The notes below the pieces were generated by a model. That model worked only from the letters and a program-made list of their open reading frames with translations, was not told the DNA's origin and made no database searches. Both the position numbers and the translations under genes were made by a program. From contig WBMW01000464.1 of NCBI GenBank assembly GCA_013396635.1, forward strand, positions 828,062 through 892,061: a stretch of DNA of 64,000 bases, given 5' to 3'. Of this stretch, positions 11,273 to 25,619 are shown one piece after another. This DNA comes from Penelope pileata. Its lineage: Eukaryota > Chordata > Aves > Galliformes > Cracidae. Each line of letters opens with the position of its first letter. The stretch's first letter is position 1.

Positions 11273-14200
11273 TCCAGAAATCTTGCTTGATGTTAGAGTA
11301 TCTCAGTGCTACGTAGAACACAAACTTCAAGGCAGGCAAAAAAAGCCAGGAGGTGTACAGTCCAGTGCAAGCTGGTGATTGGGTAGCTGCAAGGCTCTGC
11401 AATGCTAAAACCAGGTCACCATCTCTATGGCCGCATTCATCTGCTGTTACTGGCACCAACTGTGAAACATGCTGTTAACCCTTTGGGGGACCAAAGAGTG
11501 TGCACTGTTCTACCTGGAGAACTCTGAAACTGATTTATTGAGTGTCTGTCAGGCCTTCTAACGTTCAGGATGTGCTCAAGACTCATTTTTCTGGTAGATG
11601 AGGAATTACTAATATACTCTGCTTAAGGATTGTGAGTTAGAGAAGTCCATTGCCCTTGCTGTTGCGACGTTTGCATTTTCAATTTGCTTAATGTGCCTGG
11701 AAAGTTGTGACAGACACTGCAAATCAAGGTGGGGTGGTCATATTCTTAATTTTTGCTATCAGTTAATCATCTCGAAGCGTATGACAATCTCATCATTCCC
11801 TCTTCTCCTCCTGCACTGTTTCTCTGTGCTTATAGCACCATTCTTGATTATTGAACTGACATATTTGAAAAACCAAAAGCTACATGGCTTGAAACAAATA
11901 AGTAACCAGAAAAGTCAGGTTGAAAAAATGGGTTTTGCCACTGAACAACAAAAAGTCACTATGAAGTTAGGTGAATCAACTGATCTGTACCTGAAATGCT
12001 GATGGAGTTTCATTAAGTGTGCTCTTTTTAAAGAGAGATGAGTTTCAGCTGAGTTTTTGTACTAACAATCCTAAGGCTGCTTTTTTCCCTTGATTTGAAT
12101 TCATCCACAATGCAGACTGTAGCTTATGTTGACAGAAGCTGTAATTACGAGCAGGCATGATGGTTTATCTTCTTTTATGACAATTTTCAAGGTTTGTTTT
12201 CCAGCGCAATAAGATAGGTAACCTGCAGAGATAGAAAAGAGCGAAGCAACTTATTAAAAGAAATTCTGGATTTTCTAAGACTGTTCTGACTTACACATTT
12301 GGAATTTTTTTTTGCCTGTTTTATGTTGATAATTTGTGTCATTGTGCTCTTTGAAGTGTATTTCCCAAGACTGCTTGCTTTCATGGAGGCCAGTTATTTT
12401 TTCTGCTCTATCAGAGTAATGGTTTTCTAACCAGAGGCAGATCTAAAGTTAAATCCCAGATCCAGCCACTTCCTTAGTAGTGTGGGTATTTGATATTTGA
12501 ATATTCTTGTAAATGGGCTTTTTATTTTTCAGCATATTGAATACACTGACCTCCAAAGGTATTTTGAATGAAAGGACGTAAATACACCAGCTGGTTGAAA
12601 TCTGCTCTTCCGAGAATTACATTTGGATGTTAAATGGCCCAATGTAATTTGTTAGCATGATGCTCATTCTGTAGCTGTCTTGTTCTCTATGAAGTCACAG
12701 GAGCGCTGGATTTGCAAAGAAGGGCAGTTTTTGGTTTTCATGGCAGATGGAATACCAGAATTCAGATTTCAGTGGTACTAAATGGGCAATACTAGAAATC
12801 ATGTTTTCCTATTAAAAGAAGCTGTTGGGGACAGCAAAAAGATGGTCTTTCATTACCCCTTTCTACAGAAAAATCCATGGTGTGTATTCACTAGAGTTTG
12901 TTTACATCGATTTTTCATTTTATAAATCACTTTACTGTTGCAGCACCTTGACAAGTTTACATATTAAAGCACAATATATTAATATATACTTCCTGCTAGA
13001 TCTACTTACTTCTGAAAAGGCCCACGCAGACTCTCCTTACTGTCTAATGATTCTCAATTGTGAAAGAAAATAGATTGGAAATGGTGATGTTTGCAATGGG
13101 ACTGCATCTTATTTATAGCTCTCAAATGGGAAATGATTATAATAGTACTAATATTCTTTCACGTAAGCTATGAGAAGAGGTGAGCAGCTTGGACAGAGAA
13201 GACCAGTTTCCCAAAGTGGGAGAAGTCCTTCAGCATCCAGCCAAAAGGCAGTGACCAAAACTTGGAAAAGTTTCCTCCAGAAGTCGAGGAAGGGATAGGA
13301 AAGATGACTAGATAGTGTAGTGTTGTGTGCAGCCACAGGGACAGAATAGGGAAAGGTCTTATTCCCCCAAGAGTTTATATAAGATGTAAGTTACCTCAAA
13401 ATCAAAAAGATTTTTCCCTGGAAGTTGTACTTCACATCTTAGCCATTTCTGACAAAAATGCATGACAGCTTTTAAAGCTGTGTAATATTTTAAGGGTGGG
13501 GTTTGGATTTATTCTGGTGGGTTTTGGTTTTTTGTTTGTTTTGCCATGGCATTTGTGAAAACGATAGGTTGAGACCCACTCCTTGGGGCTGGGGTGTCCC
13601 TCTCCTATTTAGAGGCTGCAAGAGGGGCTCATTTTCTTACTCCTTCCTTGATACCAGAACCTGGTTGGCTGAGTCTGAGGATGGCTGTAGAGCCTTCCAA
13701 AAGCTTTTTTGGACTTATGCTCAATCTGTTCCCCTCAGTTATCACACATTTATATTTTAAAATTACTTGTGGGGGTTTATGGTTTATTTTGGGTATGCTT
13801 ATATGCTTCTGTGGAGAAATGAGAATTTTACTCTCTGGTTAGAATAACATAAATGTTCTGGAGGCATTTAGGAGTTTGTCTTTCTCAAGTATTTAAGTAT
13901 TGCAAATTGAAGCACTCTGTTTTATTCAGTAACTTGTAACTAGTATTAGCTATAAACTGTGGATCTTTGATTCTTTTTTATTTAATCAGTATTTTCCCTC
14001 TCTTGGCTTCTTTTACGCAGACGAATTAAAATGTAGCTCTAGTGAAACGGTATGGTAAATGTATTATGGCTGAGAAAACCTTAAGTCACTAAGAGGCTTT
14101 GGTTGAACCAGTGATGGCTGTGTTCAGGGTTTGTTAAGGACATTTTGAATGTTCACTATTGTCACAGTTGGCTACTGACTGTCTCACTGGGATAAGGACT

Positions 14201-16082
14201 TGGTGAGTCTATTGCTAGAACAGGCTAAAGCATTTGAGCAGGGCATGGGCCAAATCTGGGGCAGAGTTGGGACTGTCTTCCAAAGTTAGCTGAGATTAAC
14301 CTTGCCCAGAGCTTAGCTGTCTAAAATGCTACACGCCTTAGGCTTGCTCTGTAGTTGATGAATTAGAGTAAGTTTCTCCCTGCTGCGTATGTCAAGAAAC
14401 TTGCTTTTCTAGTGAGCAGAGGAAAGTTCGGTGACAGGAGGCTTGTGCCACTGACTTAGAAATTGCTCTTTCAAAGTGGGAGACTCTGTCTGAAAAATAT
14501 GTTTAGGAGTAATGCTTTTCATTTAAAAAGGCCTTTTTCATCCATAAAGCTGAAAGTGCTATGCAAAAATGTGTGAATGTTATTTGCTGTTTTTCTACAG
14601 TCTGTGTGTAAACAGAGACTGGAAGCATTTTTTATAAAAGCTGTGTTATAGTGGATAAGACCTATCTATTAATTTGGAGATCAAGCTCTTATTACCAGTT
14701 CTGTCACAAATTTTTGGCATCGCCTTTGAGAGAATATTGGGGGCCATGCTCCCTGGCAAGTGCTTTCTCACTAGGCTCTTAAATGAAGCGAGTAGGGGTT
14801 CTTGTTTGTTCCCTGCGCCCAGCAAAGATTTATTTAGAAATCTGCTCATGTTATTCTGTCTCCTAAGAAGTAATAAAGTGCTTCCTGACCTTGCTGCATT
14901 TCAACACTTCTGCTATTGTCTTGTTGGGGGAAAAAAATCTCTTTAGATGGGGACGGTGAGTTTTCAGGCTCTTGTACCTACATGAGAAACAGGATGTCCT
15001 AGATTAAATTGTCTACCTATACATAAAATATATCTGCTTTTGGTTCTTTTATTGAATAAATGCCTTTATTTTTTTAAAGCACTGATTTTACAGGAGTTTT
15101 ACTGTGAGCGCTGTCAGCACTTGTTACTCTTCCTACATGTTACAAGTGCTTTGGATTTTGTCACAGGTGTCATCCCGTTGTTTTTCCATGGTGAGGAAGA
15201 GATCTTATGGTTTGGCTACTAAGTCACTGTTGCCTGTAAGATCTGTAGTTATCTATTTGATCACTAGAGGTTGTTGTGTACATGCAGGCTCACAAGCTGC
15301 CTGCTCTGCAGAAATGCCATAGCCAGCTCTGGAGGAGGGATAAGGGATTGAGGGGTTTGGGGGAGGAGAGGAAAATGATTTTGTTCACACGAGCTGGGGA
15401 AGCCTGGCCTTTAGGTGAATGGTCAGCAGTATACTTTGAATTTTGTGCTCCTGTCTCCTAAGACTGAAAATCTGGACACCCTGCATCTTCTGAGACATGA
15501 CTGTATCAGAACATAAAGGGAAAAATAATACATTCGAAACTAGTATCTCGTGCTTTAAAAGTCACAAGATTTTTTTTATTTTTTTTTAGTAACTGTGGAT
15601 TTGGAGAACACTTACTCTGAGCCTTGAAATGTGGTGTTTCTTTGCACAATGCTGAAAGCATTCCGACATCAAAATTTCTGGTGTTTATTGTCTTTGGCCT
15701 CCTGTGCACTCTCCTGACTCAAGAGCAGAAATATCCAGAATGGAATAGTTCCATTTCTGACAAAAATGAAAATGATCAACATACTGAATTGTGAATGTCA
15801 TGGTTTGTGGTTTAGGGTTTTTTCTTTTTAAAGTATAAGACTGCATTCTCTTATCTCCCTCTACCTTTTACTACTCCTAGGCAAAATATGGGTCTATTAA
15901 GTGTCGTTCTGCAATGGAAATCTGAAGGTCAAAAGTAAACAGAGGAGAGGCTTTTATCCATTAATGCAGAGCTAGGACAGGTTTTGCTGTTATGAATCAG
16001 CATGGGAGCAAACTGTTAAGAGTCAGATGACAGGGAGGGCAAACCTATCCAACAGATGGGAAGATCCAGGAAACATGGAAGC

Positions 16083-16096
16083 TTTTTTTTTTTTTT
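16083..16096. repeat. Poly-T run (T14)
   Basis: Fourteen T bases with no recognised element on the minus strand beside them. Confidence 0.85.
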
Positions 16097-17163
16097 GGCT
16101 TTGCTCATGTACTTAGTACAGGTGCAGATGCTATCCTGCCTGTGGGATTGGTTAAGCAAAAAAGGAAAAAGGGCTAAGGCATCCCTGATGTTGTCTTAAT
16201 TGTTTCCCTGTAAACTGAGGGAAAAATGCCACCCTTTTCCTTCCAAACAACAGCATTTTTGTTTTTGTGCTGACAGTTGTACTATAATGCCATTTGCATG
16301 TAGGATGCTAAACACTTGAGGTGAGTGTGACCACGATGTTCACGTGGAGTGCTTTTGTATGTTCGATGGCCCATGGTGTTAATTTTCTATGAATCTGCAG
16401 TCATCCTGTGCTTGGGCTGGTTTAAATCTAGCTATGCTAAAATCAAGGAAATATGTCCTAAACCAGGCATAATCTGCCTACTTCTTACTCTGCTGTATTT
16501 GAGGAGTCCTGAGGCCAAACTTGTCTCCTACCCATGCTATCCATTTTAAAACATACAACTGAGGCTGCCTGGGGGGTGACCCAGGGTTGTGCATGTACAT
16601 CTGGGGGTTGTGGGGTGGGTTTCTTTAAAGCATGATCACAGCACTCTTATTGCCACTGGGCTTCAGTCCTGTCCACCTCCATAAGTCTTCTCTCACCTTG
16701 AGGTGGTGCTTAGCCAGGAGTGGGAAGAATCACTATGGGTGCCTCTTATTTAATGCTGAGAATGGTTTCATTTCTGAAAGCTCAGCTGCAGCCTGTCTGA
16801 AAGACTTTTATTAGGTAATGGTCTTGTTTTATGATTTAATTTAACTAATTTGGATTGATATCTAAGAGGGCTTCCTCTGGTTTTCTGCTTGTAAGTACAG
16901 CTGTGACCCAGTCTATAGCCTGTCTTCTCCCTTCTCAGCTGTTGACTTTACAGTGTCAGCAAGTAAATCTGTATGTTGTCAGGACAAAAAGGGAAAAAAA
17001 AAACGCTTTTTTATATTTATTATATTTAGAGTGACGAGTACTTCTTTCTGTGTCTTCAGCTGTGTCTGTACTGTTTATAAGTAGATCTGTCTTTGTTAGC
17101 AAATAGTTTTATGTTGTTTTTATTTTTAAACCAACTTTGTGAATAGCTGATTTTTAATTGTTT

Positions 17164-17179
17164 AAAAAAAAAAAAAAAA
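17164..17179. repeat. Poly-A run (A16)
   Basis: Sixteen A bases preceded by a T-rich stretch of about 60 bases. It could be the tail of a very old retroposed sequence, but no body is recognisable. Confidence 0.85.
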
Positions 17180-17189
17180 GCCATCCCAA

Positions 17190-17480
17190 CATTTTGCCAG
17201 TAAGAGTGCACTATCATGATTGAAGTTCCTTAAAGCTTCTATCTGCATTCAATTCCTTTTATGGCAAGACTGCAGAAGTTAGTTATCTTGTGTAAATAAA
17301 TCCGGTTTCATATGCATCTGGCTAGCTGCTGGAGAGGCATTTTGAAGTGATCTTCATGCTGAAGACATCACGCAGCTGCTGTGAAGCACAAAAATATGAT
17401 GTTGGGAAATTCTTATTTCACTGCCTGAGGTAAATTAAGCATGTTTGTTCTTAAATATAAAGACATTTAATGAATAATGC
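17190..17480. other. Candidate conserved non-coding element (unverified)
   Basis: Balanced, non-repetitive, AT-leaning sequence rich in developmental-type words: CATCTGGCTAGCTGCTGG, CAGCTGCTG, TAAATTAAGC, TTTAATGAATAATGCATT. Its texture is typical of vertebrate conserved enhancers. No ORF or transposon explains it. This is a judgement of appearance, with no alignment behind it. Confidence 0.2.
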
Positions 17481-19314
17481 ATTGGATAGAGTCCTAGCAC
17501 TGTTAGCGGTTCTACAAGGAGTCTGCCAAAGTGTGTCACAAGCTGATTCCTTATGAACACTTAAACGACCTCCAGTCACACGAGCATCAGCCACCTCATC
17601 CCAGTGTTTTGTCTCTTCCTGGCTTGAGACAGAAACAGATTTGCAATTTGGAATTGCATATTTTTCTCTCTGTATCCTATCTTTGAGTCATTCGAGATGA
17701 CAAGGAAGCATGTTAAGGTGGGAGTGGCAAAGTCATCTTTCCCATACTAGAAATACGGATATTGGGTAATAGTAGGGAGTCTGGAGTAATCCTGAAGCAA
17801 ATGGTGACTGAAGAATGCCCTCAAATGTGGGAGTGAAACAGAGTCAGGAGCAGACTGTTTTCTTCTCCCTCTATCTAGCTACTAGTTGGTACTAAAGGAC
17901 AAGTTAAAATACTGAAGTCTACGCAGGACATATCGGTTTAACCTACACTGCTGTTTGTTAGGGTGCTTGGTCAGAAGGTGAATGAAGGCAGTAAGTCCTT
18001 GAGCCTGCAGGGTGTCCTTCAACCGTACAATGTGCAATGGAAAGGGACATTTCTGTAATAAAAGGTGGAAGCCTTCATTTTAAAGCAGTTCACAAACTTT
18101 TCTTTGGTTTGGTTTTCCTTTTTTCTTTTTACAAAGTCTGTAGAAGAGGGTATATGAAAGCAGAACAATTTAAATGAAAATCCACATCATGGAGAAATAT
18201 GCTGTCTCCTGATCTAAGGAGTGAGGCACATTTCAAAATCAAAGTAAAATTATAGTGAACCTAAAATGATGTAAATGCATTTTGCATTTTATTTTGCATT
18301 CATTTGTATTAATGCTCTGAATAATAAATCCTTCTTTTTAATCTTTCTGCCGTTAGCTCCTACTTGTTTACCATTTACAACTTCACAGATTTTTTTGTGA
18401 GGTTTGTTTCTTTAACTGTGAAGTAGTCAGTTTTATGTAATTATGAAGTCCTATGTTTCCTTAGAAAACTAGGACACAGATTTCCCAGGAGGAATTAGCA
18501 AATAATTAAAGTCTTGTGGAAAAGAAAACAACAATGAAGCATCAGCCAACAGGGTTACAGGTCTCTGGTATCTGATAGTTTTGATTTGATTTGCTGTTAA
18601 GTGTTTTAACTAAGGAATGCTCTTGGTGTGACTGTGCTGCTGCATTGTGGTTTAGGCAAATAGGTGCAAGAAGAATTGGGCTCAATGAGTGAGTGCTGCT
18701 CTGCTGCTTCAGAGTGCTGTATACCCATCTGCCTCACAGTTTGTCATCTCTGTCTCACTCCAAGTTGTTCGTTCCCTTGTCCTCTCTTTTCCTTCAGTTT
18801 AGGCAATCAGTATTCATACCATTGTTTGATACCTCTTGTGTTTCTGCCGGAGGCAGAATGACAGATTTGCACCAGCCTTGCCCTTCCTTGTGCTTGCTTA
18901 TGTGTCTGTAGCACCACAGAATATAGTTTAAGAGAACCTTTTGTTTCCTTTCCTCTGCCCTGGATGGGACAAAGGTTCTGTTTTCATTAATCTCTTACAG
19001 AACATGTGAATTCTGGGAAGCTTTGCTGTAAAGACTTCTGAGAATGTTCTTGGTTTAGATGCCTTGTGCCACTTCTCCTGAGCAGTCTCAGCTCTGAGAT
19101 CATCCTACATCTCTCAAGATAGGCTTTCTTAGAAGCATTTGCAAGAGGAGAACATAAAATGTAAGAAGGTTGGAGATATACAGCCTCTGAGCTGCAATGT
19201 CTGTAAACATAAGATAAAGCAGTGTCTAAAATCACCACATAAACAAAATATTGGTATCTTAACATTTCATATATCATAGAAAATTTCTTATGATTTATCT
19301 ACTTGTTTCTGCCC

Positions 19315-19333
19315 TTTTTTTTGTGTGTGTGTG
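19315..19333. repeat. T8 run and short (TG)n microsatellite
   Basis: Eight T bases run into six TG units. The tract is short. Confidence 0.8.
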
Positions 19334-20722
19334 GAAAGGAAGCACATTTAAAACTTTTTCTCATATTGTATTATGCTATCTACTTGATAGAGCCTAATTT
19401 CTGTGGAAGCGAGCACAGTGGAAATCAATATTACAAGACTTACACTTTACTGGAAAGTACTCATTGACTGCCTTCTCACCTAATTACCTGACTATCCAGT
19501 TTTGATTATTTAAAGAAGGAAAAAGGGAGCTTGTAATCCCACTTGGAGATGGCAAGGGAATACATGTTCATGCTTTCCAGCTGGCTGCCTACTACGGGTT
19601 TAACCACCACACAATCAAACCAATGCACACCTGTGGTAGGTAGTTTGAATGGCAGTAAAAGCTGAGAGGTCTGTGTGTATACATGTGCATTATTATGTAT
19701 AGTCTGTAAGTTTAGTTAGTGAAAGGTTTAGATGGGACTCGGTAGTCGTTTATTTTCTAGTGGGTGAATTTATTGCTCCCATCATGGAAAAAGAGAGTGC
19801 CCTTAGCTTTGGTGTTGAGGTAGGAATGCTGCAGGTTTTCTAATTCAGCTGTTAAAACTTGTACCTGAAGCTGTGTTAAGTTGTCACTGTTCCTTACATG
19901 CTAATGAGACCTCCCTAACTGAAGGATTTTGCACATACCTCAGGTAACCATTGATGCTAGAAGGTTGAAACAAATATTTCCTGTACTCCAACAATCTTAG
20001 ATTCTCTGTCCACTAAGAAAAATCCAACTCATTTTGCTTCTATCCTGGATTGCTAATCATGTTGGTGAAAGGCAAAATGGCTCCGGCTCACGTGGAAAGC
20101 TGTAGGACATTTGGTATGCTGTGAGCAGAGCAGAGGGAAATCTGCTCCAGGGACCTGATGAAATGAATGCTGATTCACTGTTAGCTTTGATCTCTAGCTG
20201 GAAAGGCTGGCTTATTTGTTACAAATATTCTTTTTCATCTCCTTTACAAATCCTTTCCTGAAAATATGAGTATGACTTGTCAATGGAACATAATTCAGTT
20301 ATGGTCACTTAGAAGGTGTCTGCTTGCTGGCTGAGCTGTGGTAACCAGCTGTGTCATTATTCTGTCTTTGCCACAGTTGCTAAGTAAAATATTGTTAGTG
20401 ACATCACTCTTTTCTGAGACAGATGTAGACTTAATGTAGACTATTATTTCCTTCCTCTTGTGAATACAGAGATATACTGAGGACTTTTTTCATGTGACAC
20501 TAATTGAGAGGCTATGCAGACCTGGTTGGGAGGAGACCTGCTGAACTGCACGTGTAAAAACACTGCTCAGGATACCTGTGGGATGCAAAGCCTCCGAATA
20601 GGTTTCCAATCACTTACTGCCTCTTGCGGGGACTACATATGCTGCAAGACCCTCCGCAGGATCAGGCTCTAAAAACTTTATTAGGGATGTGAACATTACT
20701 CTTGTGCTATTGTTATCATCAG

Positions 20723-20739
20723 CCCCCCCCCAAAAAAAA
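20723..20739. repeat. C9-A8 homopolymer tract
   Basis: Nine C bases directly followed by eight A bases. Such tracts are length-unstable in sequencing, so the exact counts may be wrong. Confidence 0.85.
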
Positions 20740-22224
20740 GCTACAATGTGCTCTGAATAATTAAAAAAAATTCTCTTGAGCATTGACATTTTTGTTTGTT
20801 TGCCTGGTTTACTGAACTGGAGACTGAAGAGAATGAATAGCATGTGCCATCCTTTCATGAAGGAGCAGCTTCTTCCTGTGCAGGGAGTTTGTTCTCATGC
20901 CCTGCAGGATAGGTGTTTCAAGAACTGGATGCATGGGATTTATAAATCACGCACACAGTCAGTGATTGTCTTCTGTACCAAAGTAAATCTAGTATAGCCT
21001 AAAATAAGTCTTTATGAAGATGAAAACTTTTCTGGAATCTGAAATCACTGTAGAAATAGTATTGTGTGAACTTTTCCACCTTGTGATTACACAAAACTTA
21101 AAGCATTCCTCACTCCACCTCGTTCACCTCTGCTTTCTCCATGGATCTGAGCAATGAAATGTGCCCTGTAGTCCTATGCAAGAAAGTGAAACTAATCAAA
21201 TACCAAGAACTGCCATTCAGTCACTGGTGACCTCTGTGCATTTACCACCTCTTGGTGCGCTGTCCAGGCCCGGTAACAGTGCCAGGAGGGTCTGGTTCGT
21301 GTGTGGCTGTTGCTTTGCTTTTAGGATTGTCATGTCTGTTCTATATTACCATCACAGGCTTCATGGAGAATGTGACTTTGGAAAAGCTATCAAAGCTGTC
21401 TACAATTAAGAATTAATGGAAAAACTCATTNTGTAAAAATTGAAGTCTTGCAACAAAAAGTCAGATATGTAATATTTACTCTTGAAATAGGATAATCATT
21501 TCTTGTGGGACTGCTGGAGAAGGAATTTTAGTAGAAAACTTACAGCTATTCCCAACAAATATGGCAGCGCCTGTTAGATGCTGCTGGGCTGTTGCATGGC
21601 TGATGCTCCGCTATTTGCGGACATCTGTGTTGAAAGGTTTCCATGCAGTCAGAGGGATGAAGGCCATATAACAGAACTTGCTACTTGTACCTTCCTGGGT
21701 AGGAGTTTAAATGCTAGTGAGAGATGAAAATGGCTTTCTTTATTAAAAAGATGGTGAGTAGTGGAAGAGGGGAATTACACTGTAGTTAGAGCATCTTCAG
21801 TGTTCCCAAAGGCATCAACAGAACTCTCATTTGGTTGAACTGGATGAAAATACTTTTTAAGCAAAGGAATTAAGCTTTTGTTAGGAAATGCTTTAGTTGA
21901 GACAACAGCAAGACCTGAAATGAGAAATTCTTGTATGTGAAAAAGGTGAGCTTCTTCAGGTCCCATGCAGGGGAGTGTTACTTTTAGGGCAGTGCAGTCC
22001 ACAGGGTGGCTGTGAAACATTCCGTGCCCCTGGGCTGCATGCAGAAAAGAAGATCTTTGAAGAATGCAAGATTAATCTCACTTTGCTGATCCCCTTGCTC
22101 CTCAGCAGTTAGGTTAGCCTTCAGATTGCTTTAGTTATATCTGGTGCAGGAAGCAGAAATGTGAAAAGAGTAGTCTTAGAAGAAGAAGAAAACCTATTGC
22201 CTGAGTAGTTGAACTTTTTTCTTT

Positions 22225-22259
22225 AAAAAAAAAAAAAAAGAAATGTACAGAAAAAAAAA
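22225..22259. repeat. A-rich simple tract (A15 and A9)
   Basis: Fifteen A, a short GAAATGTACAG spacer, then nine A. The following bases remain A-rich. No LINE or SINE body was seen upstream. Confidence 0.8.
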
Positions 22260-25200
22260 CTACGTGAAAAGGAAAAAAAGACATCCTCCAGGTTCTCTGC
22301 AGAAACATCTGATATTTTGTTTAATGTACAATATTTTATCTTCCCATTCTTACTTTGTCCTGTGGTGAAGACCTCACAGTTTCTCTAATACAATAATACT
22401 TCAGAATGGAAGCAGTAAGGGCCAGGAGAAATATGAAGAATAACTCACCAAATTGTATTAAACTTTCTTAAATGCATTAGGGACAAGAACGTCACAGTCA
22501 GGAGATTTTCACATAATTTAAGAGACAGCTGGATGGGCAGGTGCAGAAGGGGGTTAGCAGTAGTTCTCAGCACACATTGAATTGAAGATCCAGTGGCTTG
22601 CCTTGAAGAAAGTGCAGGAAAAGTTTGAAAACATCCTGACTTCAGATTGGCCCTGAATCTCTTCTTAACTTTTTTTTTAATTTCAGTAGTATGTTACAAA
22701 CAATAATGACTAATTTAAGGAAAGTGGCTTTGGAAAAGACAGCATTGTGATGGTTTTCTATTGCAGCTGTGTGGAGTTTCATGATAATGGCATTTTGGAA
22801 GGTCTAATTTCAAAGCCAGGCTTTCCACTTGATCTTAAGAGGGAATCTAGGGTCTTACAGAATCCATCCAGGAAGCAGTGGAAGCAGGGTCTGCCGGAGC
22901 CCAATACATACCTAATATGAAAGCAGAACACTTTGGGAAGTCAATTGTGGTGTGGCTTGTCCTGAATGTTAGGAGATAATTTAATGCTCCAAGAAATACT
23001 GTCAGTCTTTGGTCTCGCATTACTAGTTCTACAGGTAGAAAAGTTAAAGCTCCCCTCTTGTAAGTCTAATTTTGATGGTGATTACGGCACAGTTCAGGCT
23101 GTTCTTTAACATTGCCCTTGAGCACACATATCCCTGGAGCTAATGCCTTGTCCTGAGTCCAAGTTTAAACTGCTTTGCTTTATATGGCATTCTTTTCCTT
23201 GTCAATATGAATGGGCCAAACAGAATTTGTCTCCAAATTGAAGCACTCTTTACAAAGTGGTGTAGAAAACCATGCAAGGGTATTTCTGCTACTATAACCA
23301 TGACATGGAAAATTTGTGACTAGTCTGACATGATGTTCACTACCTGCGGAAATAATTACAGTCTTTAATTCTTGTGTTTAAGCTTGGTTGTAACCATTCC
23401 CTTGCTGTGCTAAGTCAGAAACATCTTGGTATCCTAAAATAAAGGAATCTTCCTTTAGATCCCACTAATGTTCTGGAAGGATCTTAACTCTTCATGAGCT
23501 CTAAATAACAGGCTTACAGATTTCTGGCATGGGTGGGGAGCCAGCACATGATATGGGACTGTCTACCTTGAATTTGACATCTCTGTTCTTCGTTTTAGGT
23601 AAATAAATGTCAGCATGACCGTAGTAATGCTTCCTTATTTCTCTGCCAGAACTAGGAAGGCAGGAGATCATGATACAAACTGGCTGTCATGTTTCAAATC
23701 CTGTGCACCATCTATTACCAGCATTGCTGTCCAAGATGTATCTTGTCAGCAGGTACAGAATTAGTCTTTTAGAGATTAAGAATACTGCAAATCCATTCTT
23801 CTGTGTATAATTTGGAGTTCGTAAACCATAGGTTCATTTGCATTCAGCTGCTGTGTTTCTTACGTTCTAAGGCTGTCTTCTGACCTACTCTTTCTTGTTT
23901 CTGTGATTTCCTTGTTGGTTTCCCACCCTTATTCCAGTTATGCTTCATTTTGACCTTCAGTGTTTTTCTCCAAAAATATACAGCTGTCTAACCACCTTTG
24001 CCGTTAAACTCCTGTTTTACCTTAAGGCAGGTACTCATATGCGTATGTAATGCATGCCAGGGCTGAAGTTCCTACATGGTTTGTACTACATGGTTTATAC
24101 TTTATACTTACAATGGCTTTACAGAGCTCTATTTTACAGGGTGCCGACAACTTTATGGGTTCATGTTAGTTTGTATTCCAAAGCAGTTGCTTAAACTGTG
24201 AATTTGCCTTGTTTGCTTACAAATAAGCAATTTATTTTTTAAATGAACCTTTTTTGGCACTTATTACTACTCCCCTGGTATGTGGCATTTAATGTCTGTC
24301 ACAGGGGTTCTTCTTGCTATTGGAAAATATCTTGAGAAAGGCACCACTTCCTTGAAATGAAAGAGGCTGAGATTGCTCTTTCCCACTGTGTGTTACAGCC
24401 CCAACCTTGCAGGCACACATCTAGTTATATAAGCAACCTTGTTTCTTTGGGACTATGTACAGGAAGCACATCTGAGTGTCTGTGTGGGTATTTTAGGCAT
24501 TAAACTGGTGAAAAACCTAGATGTTTGGGGATCTTCTAAGACATAATGCACCTCAAGACATCTTGCTTTCCTGGCAGTGCAGATTAAAATCTTGAGATGC
24601 ATGAGTATGTTTGTCTTCTAGGACCTACTAAAAGGGATGAAAAAATCAGAACCTTCTGGAAGAGTGTTTTTCTTGTATTGGGTACATTATGCTTGGAATC
24701 AGGGTTAGGATGATTCTGTGTTTGTTTTTCTCCCTATCAATATTGAGGACCAAGGTTGGGGGGAAAAGGCCTTTGATGAAACCACTATGCTGAGTAAAAC
24801 TGGAATCATGCTGAATCTGAGCTAAAGGTCTGAGAACTCTGTTAAAAATGCCTATCACTGACCTCTGATAAACTTCTCTGAAAATGGTTAAAAGCTAATT
24901 TGGTGTAACTACGTTAGATCAGATACAGTATTGAGTTTCTATGGTCCTTATTTATTCTGAGCTGGATTCCATCTTTCAGCTAATGTAGGCTTGGCATGTA
25001 CTTTGGGTAGTGGTTTGTCCAGTTACTGCTACACTTGAGCTGATTATGTCAGATCTAAATTGAATGCATATCTGACATTGCACCTGTTGGATATTAACAA
25101 TTACAAAAGGACAGCCCAGGAATGGAAAGACTAGAACTGTTGGCAATATCAACCCTTTTTTTGATCTAATAAACAGGTGACAAAATGACTCAGAAACGTC

Positions 25201-25619
25201 TGATGATGGGTTCAGGCCAGGTCCTAGAGGAGTGACTAAATGCGCACTTTTAAAGTCCTTGAATTATTCCCATTCTGTCAAGGGAACGCCTCAGGGTGGA
25301 TGAATCAGTTTTGTTTTATAATATTTTCAAGGCACTAAGCTCTCAGAACATGCTGACCTGCAAGTTCATGAAGGAAATTGGAATATAAACAGACAGTTAC
25401 CTGTGCACCCCTAAGTTATTGCATGTTGTACAGGACAAACTGGGAGATCCTGCTCTTGTCCAGCACCCCCATGGTTTAACACTCTCCTGCATTTCTCAAT
25501 TGTACTGTTTGTGCACCTGTATGAAAAGCTAGACCTAGGGAGTGGATTTCACTGCAGAGAGGTGAGCAAAGCATGTGAGTGGATGTGCAAAGCAGGTGGG
25601 TGGATGTTATTGTTGGTTC

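Larger units (their letters stand above)
10584..17163. other. Long non-coding stretch, no gene recognised
   Basis: Many open frames of 60-103 codons occur (for example 11073-11378 and 11691-12002 plus), but none resembles a known protein, shows repeated domain structure or sits in a convincing exon context. Visible items are an octamer motif at 10752-10759 joined to an E-box, a doubled AGAGATCT word near 11104-11123, and A/T runs at 11259-11272 and 16083-16096. No transposon termini were seen. Confidence 0.55.
17480..22224. other. Non-coding stretch, no gene recognised
   Basis: No convincing exon or mobile element. It holds a run of TTTGCATT-type words at 18270-18315, a T-run with a (TG)n tract at 19315-19333 and a C9A8 tract at 20723-20739. 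Open frames such as 18987-19277 and 20610-20858 minus are not recognisable proteins. There is one isolated undetermined base at 21431. Confidence 0.55.

Noticed and set aside
11073..11378. Open frame of 101 codons with a doubled RDLY peptide
   Set aside because: The doubling comes from a repeated AGAGATCT word and the lysines from a poly-A run; no protein similarity.
17100..17179. T-rich stretch and A16 run as a retroposon tail
   Set aside because: No LINE, SINE or processed gene body can be recognised upstream, and CR1 elements do not end in poly-A.
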